The notes under the pieces are model-generated. The model did not search any database. It saw only the letters and a list, made by a program, of their open reading frames with translations, and was not told where the DNA came from. This document shows, in pieces, positions 7,347 to 14,557 of a stretch of DNA of 32,124 nt (positions are counted from its first letter, which is position 1; the number at the start of each line of letters is the position of its first letter). This DNA comes from Oscillatoriales cyanobacterium USR001 (GTDB lineage: Bacteria; Cyanobacteriota; Cyanobacteriia; Cyanobacteriales; Microcoleaceae), in NCBI GenBank assembly GCA_001698425.1, contig MBRE01000093.1, positions 1-32,124 on the forward strand, written 5' to 3'. The position numbers and the translations under genes are program-made.

Positions 7347-8489
7347 TTAATTTAATTGATCTATTAATTGATCTGCCGTCATCCCGAAAATATTTGGGAT
7401 AGAATCTTCAGTTTTGCATAGTAAACTTTTACCTACTTGTAACATAGCAATGCCATTATTACTAAGGATTTTTTGATGTTGAATCCTGATTCTAACACGC
7501 TTAACTAAAGTAAAACCAGTACATTGTGTTACCAGGGATAAAAAATCTGGATTTTCTTGTAAAATCAACGGAAATTGTTGTAAATAACCTAGTGTTAAAC
7601 TAGCAATAGATTTGGGTAATAATTCCAGGGGAATAGTTGCTAAACGTAAGGATTCTTGAATGGGAATGGCACTACTCACTACTAAACTATCTAACCATAG
7701 AATTAAATAACTAGCGATTAACATCCCTAAATCTAAAGCGGGATCTCCCCAGAAGGATTTTTCCCAATCAATGAAGATCATATTATCATTAGTTTGCCAA
7801 TTATGAGGAATGAGGATGTTACTTAATTTACAGTCATTATGGGCTAAACAACTATAAGATAATCTATTAGATAATTCTGTAACTGCTTTTGAGAGGCTAT
7901 CATACCGTTGATAAAGACTTAAAAATTTTATCTCATCTAGGGTAACTTCTCCATAAATTTCAGGAGTAATAATCGTGAATCTTTCGGGGTCAATATGTCG
8001 CGGTTTGTTGCTGGATGAATCTGGAGGATGGAAATATTCTTGATAAAGATTTTTTTGAAATGTTAATGAGTGAATTTTGCCTAAAATTTGCCCTACTTGC
8101 TGAGAAATTTTCGGCTCAAATTCTTGATTTTGACTATAAAAATCGGATAAATCTTGATAATCGTCTAAGTAGTTAAAAATAATCACAGAATTGGCTGGAT
8201 CGAAATGCAATAATTGAGGAAAAAAATGTGCGATCTGTTCGATGGGGGGAAATTGGCGTAAAAATGCTTGAATTTTGGCTTCTTGTGCAAATTCCGTCTC
8301 AATTTTCCGGTCGGGATTGTATCTTCTTTGTTTAACCAGTAATTTACGATTGTCGGGAAAAGTGACTAATAAGTTAAAATTTTTAGCGGATAAGTTTTTA
8401 ACTTGTAATAAATTCACTTCTTCTGGTTGACATAAGTTTTGTGTAACTAAATAGTCGCCAACGTTTTGAATGCTTAAGTTTATATTCAT
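7347..8489 (-). CDS. APH-fold kinase, putative kinase half of a class V-type RiPP dehydratase
   Basis: The 380-aa protein is an aminoglycoside-phosphotransferase-like kinase. The ATP-binding Lys is probably Lys53 (LLVKQRR). The catalytic loop reads AHNDCKLSNIL with His217, Asp219 and Asn224, and the metal-binding Asp is Asp241 in FIDWEKSFWGDPALDLG. Small-molecule APH enzymes share these motifs, so the sequence alone does not give the substrate. Pairing with HopA1, in a neighbourhood with a double-glycine precursor and a C39 exporter, points to Ser/Thr phosphorylation of a peptide, as for the kinases of class V lanthipeptides. A near-consensus promoter lies just upstream. No gene for the third class V component was recognised nearby. 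Confidence 0.8.
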   Translation of the reverse strand: MNINLSIQNVGDYLVTQNLCQPEEVNLLQVKNLSAKNFNLLVTFPDNRKLLVKQRRYNPDRKIETEFAQEAKIQAFLRQFPPIEQIAHFFPQLLHFDPANSVIIFNYLDDYQDLSDFYSQNQEFEPKISQQVGQILGKIHSLTFQKNLYQEYFHPPDSSSNKPRHIDPERFTIITPEIYGEVTLDEIKFLSLYQRYDSLSKAVTELSNRLSYSCLAHNDCKLSNILIPHNWQTNDNMIFIDWEKSFWGDPALDLGMLIASYLILWLDSLVVSSAIPIQESLRLATIPLELLPKSIASLTLGYLQQFPLILQENPDFLSLVTQCTGFTLVKRVRIRIQHQKILSNNGIAMLQVGKSLLCKTEDSIPNIFGMTADQLIDQLN

Positions 8490-8514
8490 ATTGCGGAAGA
8501 TTTCTCAATCCATA

Positions 8515-8543
8515 TCTATATCACTTATTTGACTCATTGTCAA
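8515..8543 (-). promoter_or_regulatory. Sigma-70-type promoter of the kinase/HopA1 operon
   Basis: Read on the minus strand, TTGACA (8543-8538) is followed after 17 bp by TATAGA (8520-8515). This is a consensus -35 and near-consensus -10. Transcription would start near 8508, leaving a leader of about 19 bases before ATG 8489, with only a weak ribosome site. It drives the kinase gene and probably the HopA1 gene. Confidence 0.65.
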
Positions 8544-8613
8544 GAGCAATTTGTTCCAACTATGGCGGTTAGGACTTACGCACCCAACCAAAGAAACCGG
8601 GTTTTTTTACAAA

Positions 8614-8705
8614 CAGGACTTACGCAAATCTTCAATCTATGCGCTATATATGGTGGGCGAATGCCATTCGCCCCTACTAAATATAGAGGCACTGCGTAAG
8701 TCCTG
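8614..8705. repeat. 92-bp MITE-like element with 13-bp terminal inverted repeats and a nested palindrome
   Basis: CAGGACTTACGCA (8614-8626) and TGCGTAAGTCCTG (8693-8705) are exact inverted ends. Inside is GGGCGAATGCCATTCGCCC (8655-8673), a 9-bp palindrome with a one-base centre, apparently a second element nested in the first. The same ends occur at 16945-16991 and 25312-25359. A lone half (GGACTTACGCA) also lies just to the left, beside a half AACCGGG element. The rest of the 8490-8854 gap holds the promoter and the hairpin at 8734; no gene is seen there. Confidence 0.85.
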
Positions 8706-8733
8706 ACCTACCAAGTGGCTGCTTACCAAAAAA

Positions 8734-8760
8734 GAGGAACAGACAAGAAGCCTGTTCCTC
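8734..8760. repeat. Hairpin GAGGAACAG/CTGTTCCTC, copy 2 of the module
   Basis: GAGGAACAG (8734-8742) pairs with CTGTTCCTC (8752-8760) across a 9-base loop. It lies 95 bp beyond the stop of the first Rpn-type gene. Confidence 0.85.
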
Positions 8761-8854
8761 ATTCTGTTGTCAGAAAAATCCTCAAAAAATGTAATAAAGA
8801 ATACAGAAATTAGGCAGAAAATAGATAAGCGATCGCCATAAATCTTGCTCAAAC

Positions 8855-9877
8855 TTACTCAGTTGTTGACTGATAGAAAGTCCGCAATTCATCTAAAGTA
8901 TTAGCGGTTTCTAATCCTAACAAAATCGCTTCCAATGCACCCGCATCTTTAATTGCCGAAATTTCCGGTAGAAGGGCTAAACCTCGATCGCCAAATTTGA
9001 GCTTTAAACCCAGTTCAATCCCTTTTAATAACCCCACTTGACGGCCTTCTTGAATGCCTATTTGACGGCCCTCTTGAATACCCTCTTGACGGCCCTCTTG
9101 ACGACCAATTCTTTGCACACTCGTGATATATGGCATACTTCTTTCCTCCTCTAATTGCTGTACTTCTTGCCAAAACGACCGTTCTAACTCTTCAGGTAGA
9201 CTCATCACCCAATCGATAAATTGAAACAGATTAATTACATCTACACGGGAGTAATTTTGCTCATATAGTCGTCTGATTAGAGCTAGTTTCCATTTTTTTC
9301 GTTCCTGGCGATCGTCCTTAGTCTCTTGGGCTTTGAGATGGGCGATTACTACTATAGCAAAAGGATTGCGGCTCGTCTCTAATTCTGACCATGTTAGAGC
9401 ATAGTCTAGCAGTTTGACTACTTTAAAGTTAAACTGAACTTTGGTCTCCCATAATTGATAGCCAAATTCCTTGGGTTGCCAGTTTTTTCGTTCGTCTCCC
9501 AAGATCGCTACACTTACAACCTGATGTCGGTATTTATCATAGATGCGGTAATGATAAACAAACATTCTTTCAGTAAATTCAGATTCCTCTTGGCTTTGCA
9601 CTTCTACATGAATTAACACCCAAGTTTCTGTACCATTTTTGCGCCAAACTTTGACTAATTTATCTACTAACCTTCTGCCCAGTTCCGCATCCCGCACGAC
9701 TTTTTGCAGTTCCTTGTCCAAAAATTCTGGGGGTCTTTCCCAGTTGATTTCTGTATATGCTACTGGCAAAAAGAACTGGATAAAATCGGCAAAATAAAGT
9801 TCCAATATGTCTTTCCAAGGACTGTCAAATTCGGTTTGAGGATTGTTCATCTGCGCTTGTAAATGCTCCGATATCAT
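8855..9877 (-). CDS. Rpn-type PD-(D/E)XK nuclease / putative transposase, copy A
   Basis: From the start at 9877 the protein has 340 residues. The catalytic core shows VLIHVEVQSQ (87-96, with Glu92 and Gln94), the E-x-Q form of the PD-(D/E)XK motif in Rpn and YhgA-like proteins. A helix with 'DAELGRRLVDKLVKVW' precedes it. The linker carries three and a half GRQ-x-GIQE units and a short C-terminal helical segment follows. Rpn proteins promote RecA-independent recombination in E. coli; the role in cyanobacteria is not established. The frame stays open to 9949, but the longer N-terminus (MCDRDPQPQ...) is not shared with copy B. The conserved MISEHL at 9877 was therefore preferred; MNNPQTEF at 9850 is another option. 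No clear ribosome site is seen. Confidence 0.8.
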   Translation of the reverse strand: MISEHLQAQMNNPQTEFDSPWKDILELYFADFIQFFLPVAYTEINWERPPEFLDKELQKVVRDAELGRRLVDKLVKVWRKNGTETWVLIHVEVQSQEESEFTERMFVYHYRIYDKYRHQVVSVAILGDERKNWQPKEFGYQLWETKVQFNFKVVKLLDYALTWSELETSRNPFAIVVIAHLKAQETKDDRQERKKWKLALIRRLYEQNYSRVDVINLFQFIDWVMSLPEELERSFWQEVQQLEEERSMPYITSVQRIGRQEGRQEGIQEGRQIGIQEGRQVGLLKGIELGLKLKFGDRGLALLPEISAIKDAGALEAILLGLETANTLDELRTFYQSTTE

Positions 9878-10027
9878 GTTAACAAATTTGGGGAAATTAT
9901 GGGATGCTTTTTCTGATAAATATTGGGGTTGCGGATCGCGATCACACATCCTTTCATTGACACGCGATCGCGGACTTCTTAATACGGTTTGAGGATTTGA
10001 TTACCTACCAAGTGGCTGCTTACCAAA

Positions 10028-10060
10028 AAAGAGGAACAGACAAGATGCTTGTTCCTCTTT
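10028..10060. repeat. Hairpin AAAGAGGAACA/TGTTCCTCTTT, copy 3 of the module
   Basis: The 11-bp arms at 10028-10038 and 10050-10060 pair exactly. It lies 93 bp beyond the stop of the second Rpn-type gene. One arm has changed from the other copies (CTGTTCC to TTGTTCC), but the outer pairs have lengthened to AAA/TTT. Confidence 0.8.
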
Positions 10061-10152
10061 CTGTTGTTGGAAAAATCTTCAACAAAATGTAATAAAGAAA
10101 ACAGAAATTAGGCAAAAAATAGATAAGCGATCGCCATAAATCTTGCTCAAAC

Positions 10153-11235
10153 TTACTCAGTTGTTGACTGATAGAGAGTCCGCAATTCATCTAAAGTATT
10201 AGCGGTTTCTACTCCTAACAAAATCCCTTCCAATGCACCCGGATCTTTAATTGCCGAAATTTCCGGTAGAAGGGCTAAACCTGGATCGCCAAATTTGAGC
10301 TTTAAACCTAGTTCAATCCCTTTTAATAACCCCACTTGACGGCCTTCTTGAATGCCCACTTGACGGCCTTCTTGAATGCCTATTTGACGGCCCTCTTGAA
10401 TACCCACTTGACGGCCTTCTTGAATGCCTATTTGACGGCCTTCTTGAATGCCATCTTGACGACCAATTCTTTGCACACTCGTAATATATGGCATACTTCT
10501 TTCCTCCTCTAATTGCTGTACTTCTTGCCAAAACGACCGTTCTAACTCTTCAGGTAGACTCATCACCCAATCGATAAATTGAAACAGATTAATTACATCT
10601 ACACGGGAGTAATTTTGCTCATATAGTCGTCTGATCAGAGCTAGTTTCCATTTTTGCCGTTCCTGGCGATTATCCTTAGTCTCTTGGGCTTTGAGATGAG
10701 CTATTACTACTATAGCAAAAGGATTGCGGCTTGTCTCTAATTCTGACCATGTTAGAGCATAGTCTAGCAGTTTGACTACTTTAAAGTTAAACTGAACTTT
10801 GGTCTCCCATAATTGATAGCCAAATTCCTTGGGTTGCCAGTTTTTTCGTTCGTCTCCCAAGATCGCTAAACTTACAACCTGATGTCGGTATTTATCATAG
10901 ATGCGGTAATGATAAACAAACATTCGTTCAGTAAATTCAGATTCCTCTTGGCTTTGCACTTCTACATGAATTAACACCCAAGTTTCTGCACCATTTTTGC
11001 GCCAAACTTTGACTAATTTATCTACTAATCTTCTGCCTAGTTCGGCATCGCGCACGACTTTTTGCAGTTCCTTGTCCAAAAATTCTGGGGGTCTTTCCCA
11101 GTCGATTTCTGCATAAGCTACTGGCAAAAAGAATTGGATAAAATCGGCAAAATAAAGTTCTAATATGTCTTTCCAAGGACTGTCGAATTCGGTTTGAGGA
11201 TTGTTCATCTGCGATCGTAAATGCTCCGATATCAT
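10153..11235 (-). CDS. Rpn-type PD-(D/E)XK nuclease / putative transposase, copy B
   Basis: This 360-aa paralogue of copy A shares nearly all of its residues, including the VLIHVEVQSQ catalytic block. The main difference is the linker, which has six GRQ-x-GIQE units against about three and a half in copy A (60 bp longer). The frame is open upstream to 11286 (MHKSYYLFRNGEAFF...). Similarity to copy A begins only about 9 bp before ATG 11235, so that start was chosen. The pair lies between the kinase gene and the C39 exporter gene on the same strand, interrupting what may once have been a continuous cluster. Both copies are intact, so neither is obviously a pseudogene. Confidence 0.8.
   Translation of the reverse strand: MISEHLRSQMNNPQTEFDSPWKDILELYFADFIQFFLPVAYAEIDWERPPEFLDKELQKVVRDAELGRRLVDKLVKVWRKNGAETWVLIHVEVQSQEESEFTERMFVYHYRIYDKYRHQVVSLAILGDERKNWQPKEFGYQLWETKVQFNFKVVKLLDYALTWSELETSRNPFAIVVIAHLKAQETKDNRQERQKWKLALIRRLYEQNYSRVDVINLFQFIDWVMSLPEELERSFWQEVQQLEEERSMPYITSVQRIGRQDGIQEGRQIGIQEGRQVGIQEGRQIGIQEGRQVGIQEGRQVGLLKGIELGLKLKFGDPGLALLPEISAIKDPGALEGILLGVETANTLDELRTLYQSTTE
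10331..10466 (-). repeat. 24-bp coding repeat (GRQ-x-GIQE) in the nuclease linker
   Basis: Six in-frame 24-bp units encode GRQDGIQE, then GRQIGIQE and GRQVGIQE alternating, ending in GRQVGLLK. Copy A has about three and a half units at 9030-9115. The unit count varies between otherwise near-identical genes, consistent with slippage or unequal exchange. Confidence 0.85.
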
Positions 11236-11299
11236 GTTAACAAAAAAGGCTTCACCATTTCGGAAAAGGTAATAGGACTTATGCAACTACTTCGATTAA

Positions 11300-11365
11300 T
11301 AAATTAGATGAGATTATTCAGAATGGATAAATTGCGGGTTGTTATTGATACAAACATTTTAGTTA
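11300..11365 (+). pseudogene. Remnant of an antitoxin/PIN-toxin junction
   Basis: About 66 bp match the junction at 17618-17683 of the toxin-antitoxin pair further right. They hold the last codons of the antitoxin (LDEIIQNG), the overlapping ATGGATAA, and the first toxin residues MDKLRVVIDTNILV. Only one or two bases differ. The rest of both genes is missing. The fragment lies between the duplicated nuclease gene and the exporter gene. Confidence 0.8.
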
Positions 11366-11373
11366 AATGTACT

Positions 11374-13632
11374 TTATTCAGCTTGAATCAACTTAGCATA
11401 AGCTCCTTCTACATCTTTCATCTCCTCATGGGTTCCTCTTTGTACCACTTTCCCCCGTTCTAAAACAATAATCTCATCACAATCACGGATTGTGCTCAAA
11501 CGGTGAGCTACAATAATACAAGTGCAACCCCGTCGCCGAATATTCCTGTCAATTATTTTCTCTGTCTCTGCATCCAACGCACTCGTGGCTTCATCCATGA
11601 CCAAAATTGATGGATTATTTACCAAAGTACGGGCAATTTCTAACCGTTGGCGCTGTCCACCACTTAAATTAGCTGCACCTTCCAATAACTTACCATCCAA
11701 ACCCCCAGGAATTGCCATCACTACATCCAAAATCGCCGCATCTTGACAGGCTTTCATTAACTGCACATCAGGAATTGTCTCATCCCACAAAGTCAAATTA
11801 TCCCGCACCGTACCGCCAAATAGAAAAATATCCTGCTCTACTATTGCTAAAGAATTAGTAATTACTGCACGAGGAATCTGTTGGCGCGGTACACCATCGA
11901 ACAAAATCTCACCTTCCCAAGGTTCGTACAACCCAGTGATGATTTTGGATAGTGTAGATTTACCTGAACCGCTACTACCGACAAAAGCTACTCGCTGTCC
12001 GGGTTTGAGGGTACAACTGAAATTTTGAATTAATGGTTCCTCTACGTGACTATATCCGAAAGTTAGGTGACGGAGTTCTACGTATCCCTGCAAGCGACAG
12101 CATTCTACGGGCCAAGCATCGGTAAGGGGTGATTCTTCGTGGGTAAATTTGTGTTTCAGATCCGGAGCGGTAGGGTTCCGTAGTACATCGTCCAAGCGTT
12201 TTAAGTTGCCGTCAAGTTTCTGAATTGTCGTCCCTAACCTAACTAGGGTATTTACTGGGGTTTGGAACTTAACCATTAGTTGCTGAAATGCAACTAACAT
12301 TCCAATCGTCAAGTGACCGTCGATTACCCGTGACCCACCGATGATTAATAATAACATGGTGGTTAAAGATGAGAGAAAAGTGGGTAGTAGGGATATCCAC
12401 TGTTCGTTTTGGTCCATCTCCTGTTCGGCACTGGTGAGTTTGGCATAGTATCCGGCCCAACGACTAAAAACGTCGGATTCCAAAGCGCCTGCTTTAATGG
12501 TTTCAATACTTTGTAAGGTTCCAATTTCTACGCCGGCGAGTTTACCGTCATCTTGGGCTAATCTCATATTTGTATCAATTGAACGACGGGAAAGCCACTG
12601 GATTGCGGCAACATTAATGGCAACGGCAGCGATGCCAATTAGTGTTAGCAACCAATCGTAAGCCAGCATGATTAATCCATAGAAAATAATCATTACTGCG
12701 TTGATGGTACTCCGGGCTAACTGTCCTGACAATACGGCGGCAATTTTGTTGTTAATCCTCACGCGACTGCTAATTTCTCCGGCATAGCGTTGAGCGTAGA
12801 AACCAATGGGTAAGGATAAGAGATGCCAGAGAAATTGTCCAGTCATGCCGATCGCGAGTCGTAGATTTAGGTATCTGAGTTTTTGCAATTGCAGCAAGTT
12901 CATTACGGCTTGCAGCAAGGCGATCGCGCCCATCCCGATTAACATTGGCTTGAGCCAATCATAGCGTTTTTCAATTAATATATTATCAATGAAGATTTGG
13001 CCGAAAGCGGCGATCGCAAAACTGGGAATTACTAATAAAAAACCAATTAAGATGCAAAACAACAGTTCCCCAAGGGAGTTTTTTAGCCGAGAGTATAAGG
13101 CACCAAGAATATTCCCTTTCTGCCCACCTTTTTTAAACTCTGCTCCTGGTTCCATTATTAATACAACGCCAGTATAAGCTTCGTCAAATTCCTGCATGGT
13201 GACGCTACGGGGTCCTGTTGCGGGGTCATTTAACCAAACGCGATCGCGCAGTGTTTCCCCACGGCGATCGCGAATAAATCCTTCTACTACTAGAAAGTGA
13301 TTGAAGTTCCAAAATACGATGAATGGTGGTTTAATTTCTTGGAGTTGTTTGAGATCTTTTTTAAATCCTTTTGCCTGCATCCCGTAATTGCGAGCTGCTT
13401 TCAGAATATTGGAGGCTTTGGAACCATCGCGGGAAACACCACAACTGACTCGCAGTTCTGGTAAAGGGGCAATTAGCCCGTAATAGCCGAGAATGATGCC
13501 TAAAGCTGCGGCTCCACATTCTACGGCTTCCATTTGTAATAAAGTGGGAGTTCTAATGCGAGTATTGTAATATTTGGGGTTTTCGAGTTGGGGTTTGGCC
13601 GCAGGTTTTTGGATTTTTGCGAGTAGCTGCAT
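11374..13632 (-). CDS. NHLM-type peptidase-containing ABC exporter (C39 protease, PCAT)
   Basis: The 752-aa protein combines protease, membrane and ATPase parts. The N-terminal C39 peptidase has Gln33 and Cys39 in LLQMEAVECGAAA, His112 in FNHFLVVE and Asp136 in LNDPATG, so the triad is complete. Transmembrane helices lie at about 190-220, 230-250, 305-345 and 415-450. The ATPase has Walker A GSSGSGKST (552-560), LSGGQ (656-660), Walker B ILVMDE (676-681) and the H-loop His710. C39 enzymes cut after a double glycine while exporting the peptide, and a double-glycine precursor is encoded divergently 216 bp away. It is the partner of the non-peptidase transporter at 2056-4839. A possible extended -10 (TGTGAGATAAT) lies at 13667-13676 on the minus strand, with a poor -35. 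Confidence 0.92.
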   Translation of the reverse strand: MQLLAKIQKPAAKPQLENPKYYNTRIRTPTLLQMEAVECGAAALGIILGYYGLIAPLPELRVSCGVSRDGSKASNILKAARNYGMQAKGFKKDLKQLQEIKPPFIVFWNFNHFLVVEGFIRDRRGETLRDRVWLNDPATGPRSVTMQEFDEAYTGVVLIMEPGAEFKKGGQKGNILGALYSRLKNSLGELLFCILIGFLLVIPSFAIAAFGQIFIDNILIEKRYDWLKPMLIGMGAIALLQAVMNLLQLQKLRYLNLRLAIGMTGQFLWHLLSLPIGFYAQRYAGEISSRVRINNKIAAVLSGQLARSTINAVMIIFYGLIMLAYDWLLTLIGIAAVAINVAAIQWLSRRSIDTNMRLAQDDGKLAGVEIGTLQSIETIKAGALESDVFSRWAGYYAKLTSAEQEMDQNEQWISLLPTFLSSLTTMLLLIIGGSRVIDGHLTIGMLVAFQQLMVKFQTPVNTLVRLGTTIQKLDGNLKRLDDVLRNPTAPDLKHKFTHEESPLTDAWPVECCRLQGYVELRHLTFGYSHVEEPLIQNFSCTLKPGQRVAFVGSSGSGKSTLSKIITGLYEPWEGEILFDGVPRQQIPRAVITNSLAIVEQDIFLFGGTVRDNLTLWDETIPDVQLMKACQDAAILDVVMAIPGGLDGKLLEGAANLSGGQRQRLEIARTLVNNPSILVMDEATSALDAETEKIIDRNIRRRGCTCIIVAHRLSTIRDCDEIIVLERGKVVQRGTHEEMKDVEGAYAKLIQAE

Positions 13633-13710
13633 TATGGAAGTAAGTAGTCGGACATAAATAAATGTAATTATCTCACATTTTGCGATTTAAGCTTAAAGCT
13701 AGTCCCTGTC

Positions 13711-13782
13711 CGATCGGAAACGCTGAAAATATGAGATAAAGATCAACGATCGGAAACACTGAAAACATGAGATAAAGATCAC
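13711..13782. promoter_or_regulatory. Two 36-bp direct repeats between exporter and precursor
   Basis: Units 13711-13746 and 13747-13782 differ at about four positions. Each reads CGATCGGAAAC-CTGAAAA-ATGAGATAAAGATCA in outline. A third partial unit (GGAAACACT) follows at 13794-13802 and another stands before the frameshifted precursor at 734-743. TGAGATAA also appears on the opposite strand at about 13669-13676. The repeat lies in the shared upstream region of two divergent genes, as an operator or activator site would. No regulator gene was identified. Confidence 0.55.
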
Positions 13783-13848
13783 AGATGGAAAAAGGAAACA
13801 CTATTTATTATTTAAAAAAAAAGAAGCGAGATTAGGAGGCATATAACA

Positions 13849-14088
13849 ATGGTTAATAATTACCAACTACACCAAAAAATGACCAACCAAGAAGACAACC
13901 AGGAGAAAAGACAACCAGCAGGCATGGACTTGTTGTCGGAACTGTCGGAGTCGGATCTTGCGGTGGTCGTCGGCGGGGCCGGGGCCGACGACGAAAAAGA
14001 GGCTGAAAGGGAGAGTGAGGAAAATCCAGACTACAAGGACCCGGAGGAAAAAACTCCAACTCCAACAACTCCAACTCCTCAACCCTAA
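13849..14088 (+). CDS. Double-glycine RiPP precursor peptide (cysteine-free core)
   Basis: The gene encodes 79 residues behind a strong AGGAGG (13834-13839), nine bases before the ATG. The leader contains MDLLSELSESDLAVVVGG (residues 26-43), the helix plus Gly42-Gly43 pattern cut by C39 peptidases. The predicted core, residues 44-79, is very acidic and ends in TPTPTTPTPQP. It has one Ser (56) and five Thr (69, 71, 73, 74, 76) but no Cys. If the APH/HopA1 pair acts on it, products would be dehydroamino acids without internal thioether rings. Asp, Asn, Lys and Pro residues could be targets of the JmjC enzyme. The gene is divergent from the C39 exporter. A paralogue with a broken frame lies at 782. 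Another possibility is an unmodified class II microcin-like peptide. Confidence 0.75.
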   Translation: MVNNYQLHQKMTNQEDNQEKRQPAGMDLLSELSESDLAVVVGGAGADDEKEAERESEENPDYKDPEEKTPTPTTPTPQP

Positions 14089-14192
14089 CTCATAATGGAC
14101 TCTGTACCGATCGCCAAGATTTCGGAGCAATTAATTTCGCCTACAACTTATAGGTTTGAGGATTTCATTACCTACTAAGGGGTTGTTCATAA

Positions 14193-14229
14193 AAAGAGAG
14201 GAACAGACAAGATGCCTGTTCCTCTCTTT
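14193..14229. repeat. Hairpin with 14-bp stem, copy 4 of the module
   Basis: AAAGAGAGGAACAG is approximated by the arm 14193-14206, and it pairs exactly with CTGTTCCTCTCTTT (14216-14229). It is the longest of the four copies and lies about 105 bp after the intact precursor's stop. It probably ends transcription of the precursor. Confidence 0.85.
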
Positions 14230-14328
14230 GTTGTTTTCAAAATCATCAATAAAATGTTACATAGAATACAGAAACTATGTAAAAAATAGGCATATAGAGA
14301 CACTAATCCTATCGAAGCGCAAAAAAGC

Positions 14329-14481
14329 TAATAATAGGAATAATGATTTAAAAAAACCGCCATAAATTTAGGACTGTAACAATTAGCGAAGATAAACTTT
14401 TCAGCAACCGCCATAATTTCAGGATTATTTTCTAACCAAATCTCCCAAAATCTTCAAAGCTCCTTCATCTTTTTTCGGAGG
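14329..14481 (-). pseudogene. Truncated RAYT 3' end, remnant 1
   Basis: This segment matches the last about 50 codons of the RAYT at 1233 (stop at 14329-14331), with scattered changes and small indels. It stops at the run CTTTTTTCGGAGG, where the next bases are the HIP1 octamer at 14482-14489. The DNA between the precursor and this remnant also matches the 988-1232 segment, so precursor, hairpin and RAYT tail were duplicated together. Confidence 0.85.
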
Positions 14482-14520
14482 GCGATCGCACTTACTTTTG
14501 CTAAAATAAAAACAGCGATC
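14481..14520 (+). promoter_or_regulatory. 40-bp repeated promoter-like element before the parDE-like operon, copy 1
   Basis: GGCGATCGCACTTACTT-TGCTAAAATAAAAACAGCGATC in outline. It recurs almost exactly at 18067-18106 and 19085-19124. TAAAAT fits a -10 box. Here it lies 38 bp before the ParD-like start, so it may carry the promoter of that operon. Confidence 0.5.
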
Positions 14521-14557
14521 TAATTTATCCTATCATATCGTTCAGCACCGAACAAAT

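Larger units (their letters stand above)
8707..11244. repeat. Tandem duplication of about 1.2-1.3 kb carrying an Rpn-type nuclease gene and a hairpin
   Basis: Copy A runs from about 8707 to 9886 and copy B from about 10004 to 11244, offset by 1297-1298 bp at the left. Each contains 'cctaccaagtggctgctt', the hairpin, about 95 bp of shared 3' flank and the whole nuclease gene. Similarity stops about 9 bp upstream of the shared start codon. Copies differ mainly by point changes and the number of 24-bp linker repeats. Confidence 0.9.

Noticed and set aside
7347..8489. Aminoglycoside resistance gene
   Set aside because: The APH fold is shared by many kinases; operon with HopA1 and the peptide cluster favours a peptide kinase over drug modification.
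13849..14088. Classical class II lanthipeptide precursor
   Set aside because: There is no Cys in the core and no LanM or LanC-like gene in the window.
13853..14130. Minus-strand frames across the intact precursor
   Set aside because: The plus-strand peptide has a ribosome site, a leader and a double-glycine site; the opposite frames are low-complexity shadows.
14156..14365. Plus-strand frame over the hairpin and RAYT remnant
   Set aside because: It runs through non-coding repeat DNA and the antisense strand of a truncated RAYT.
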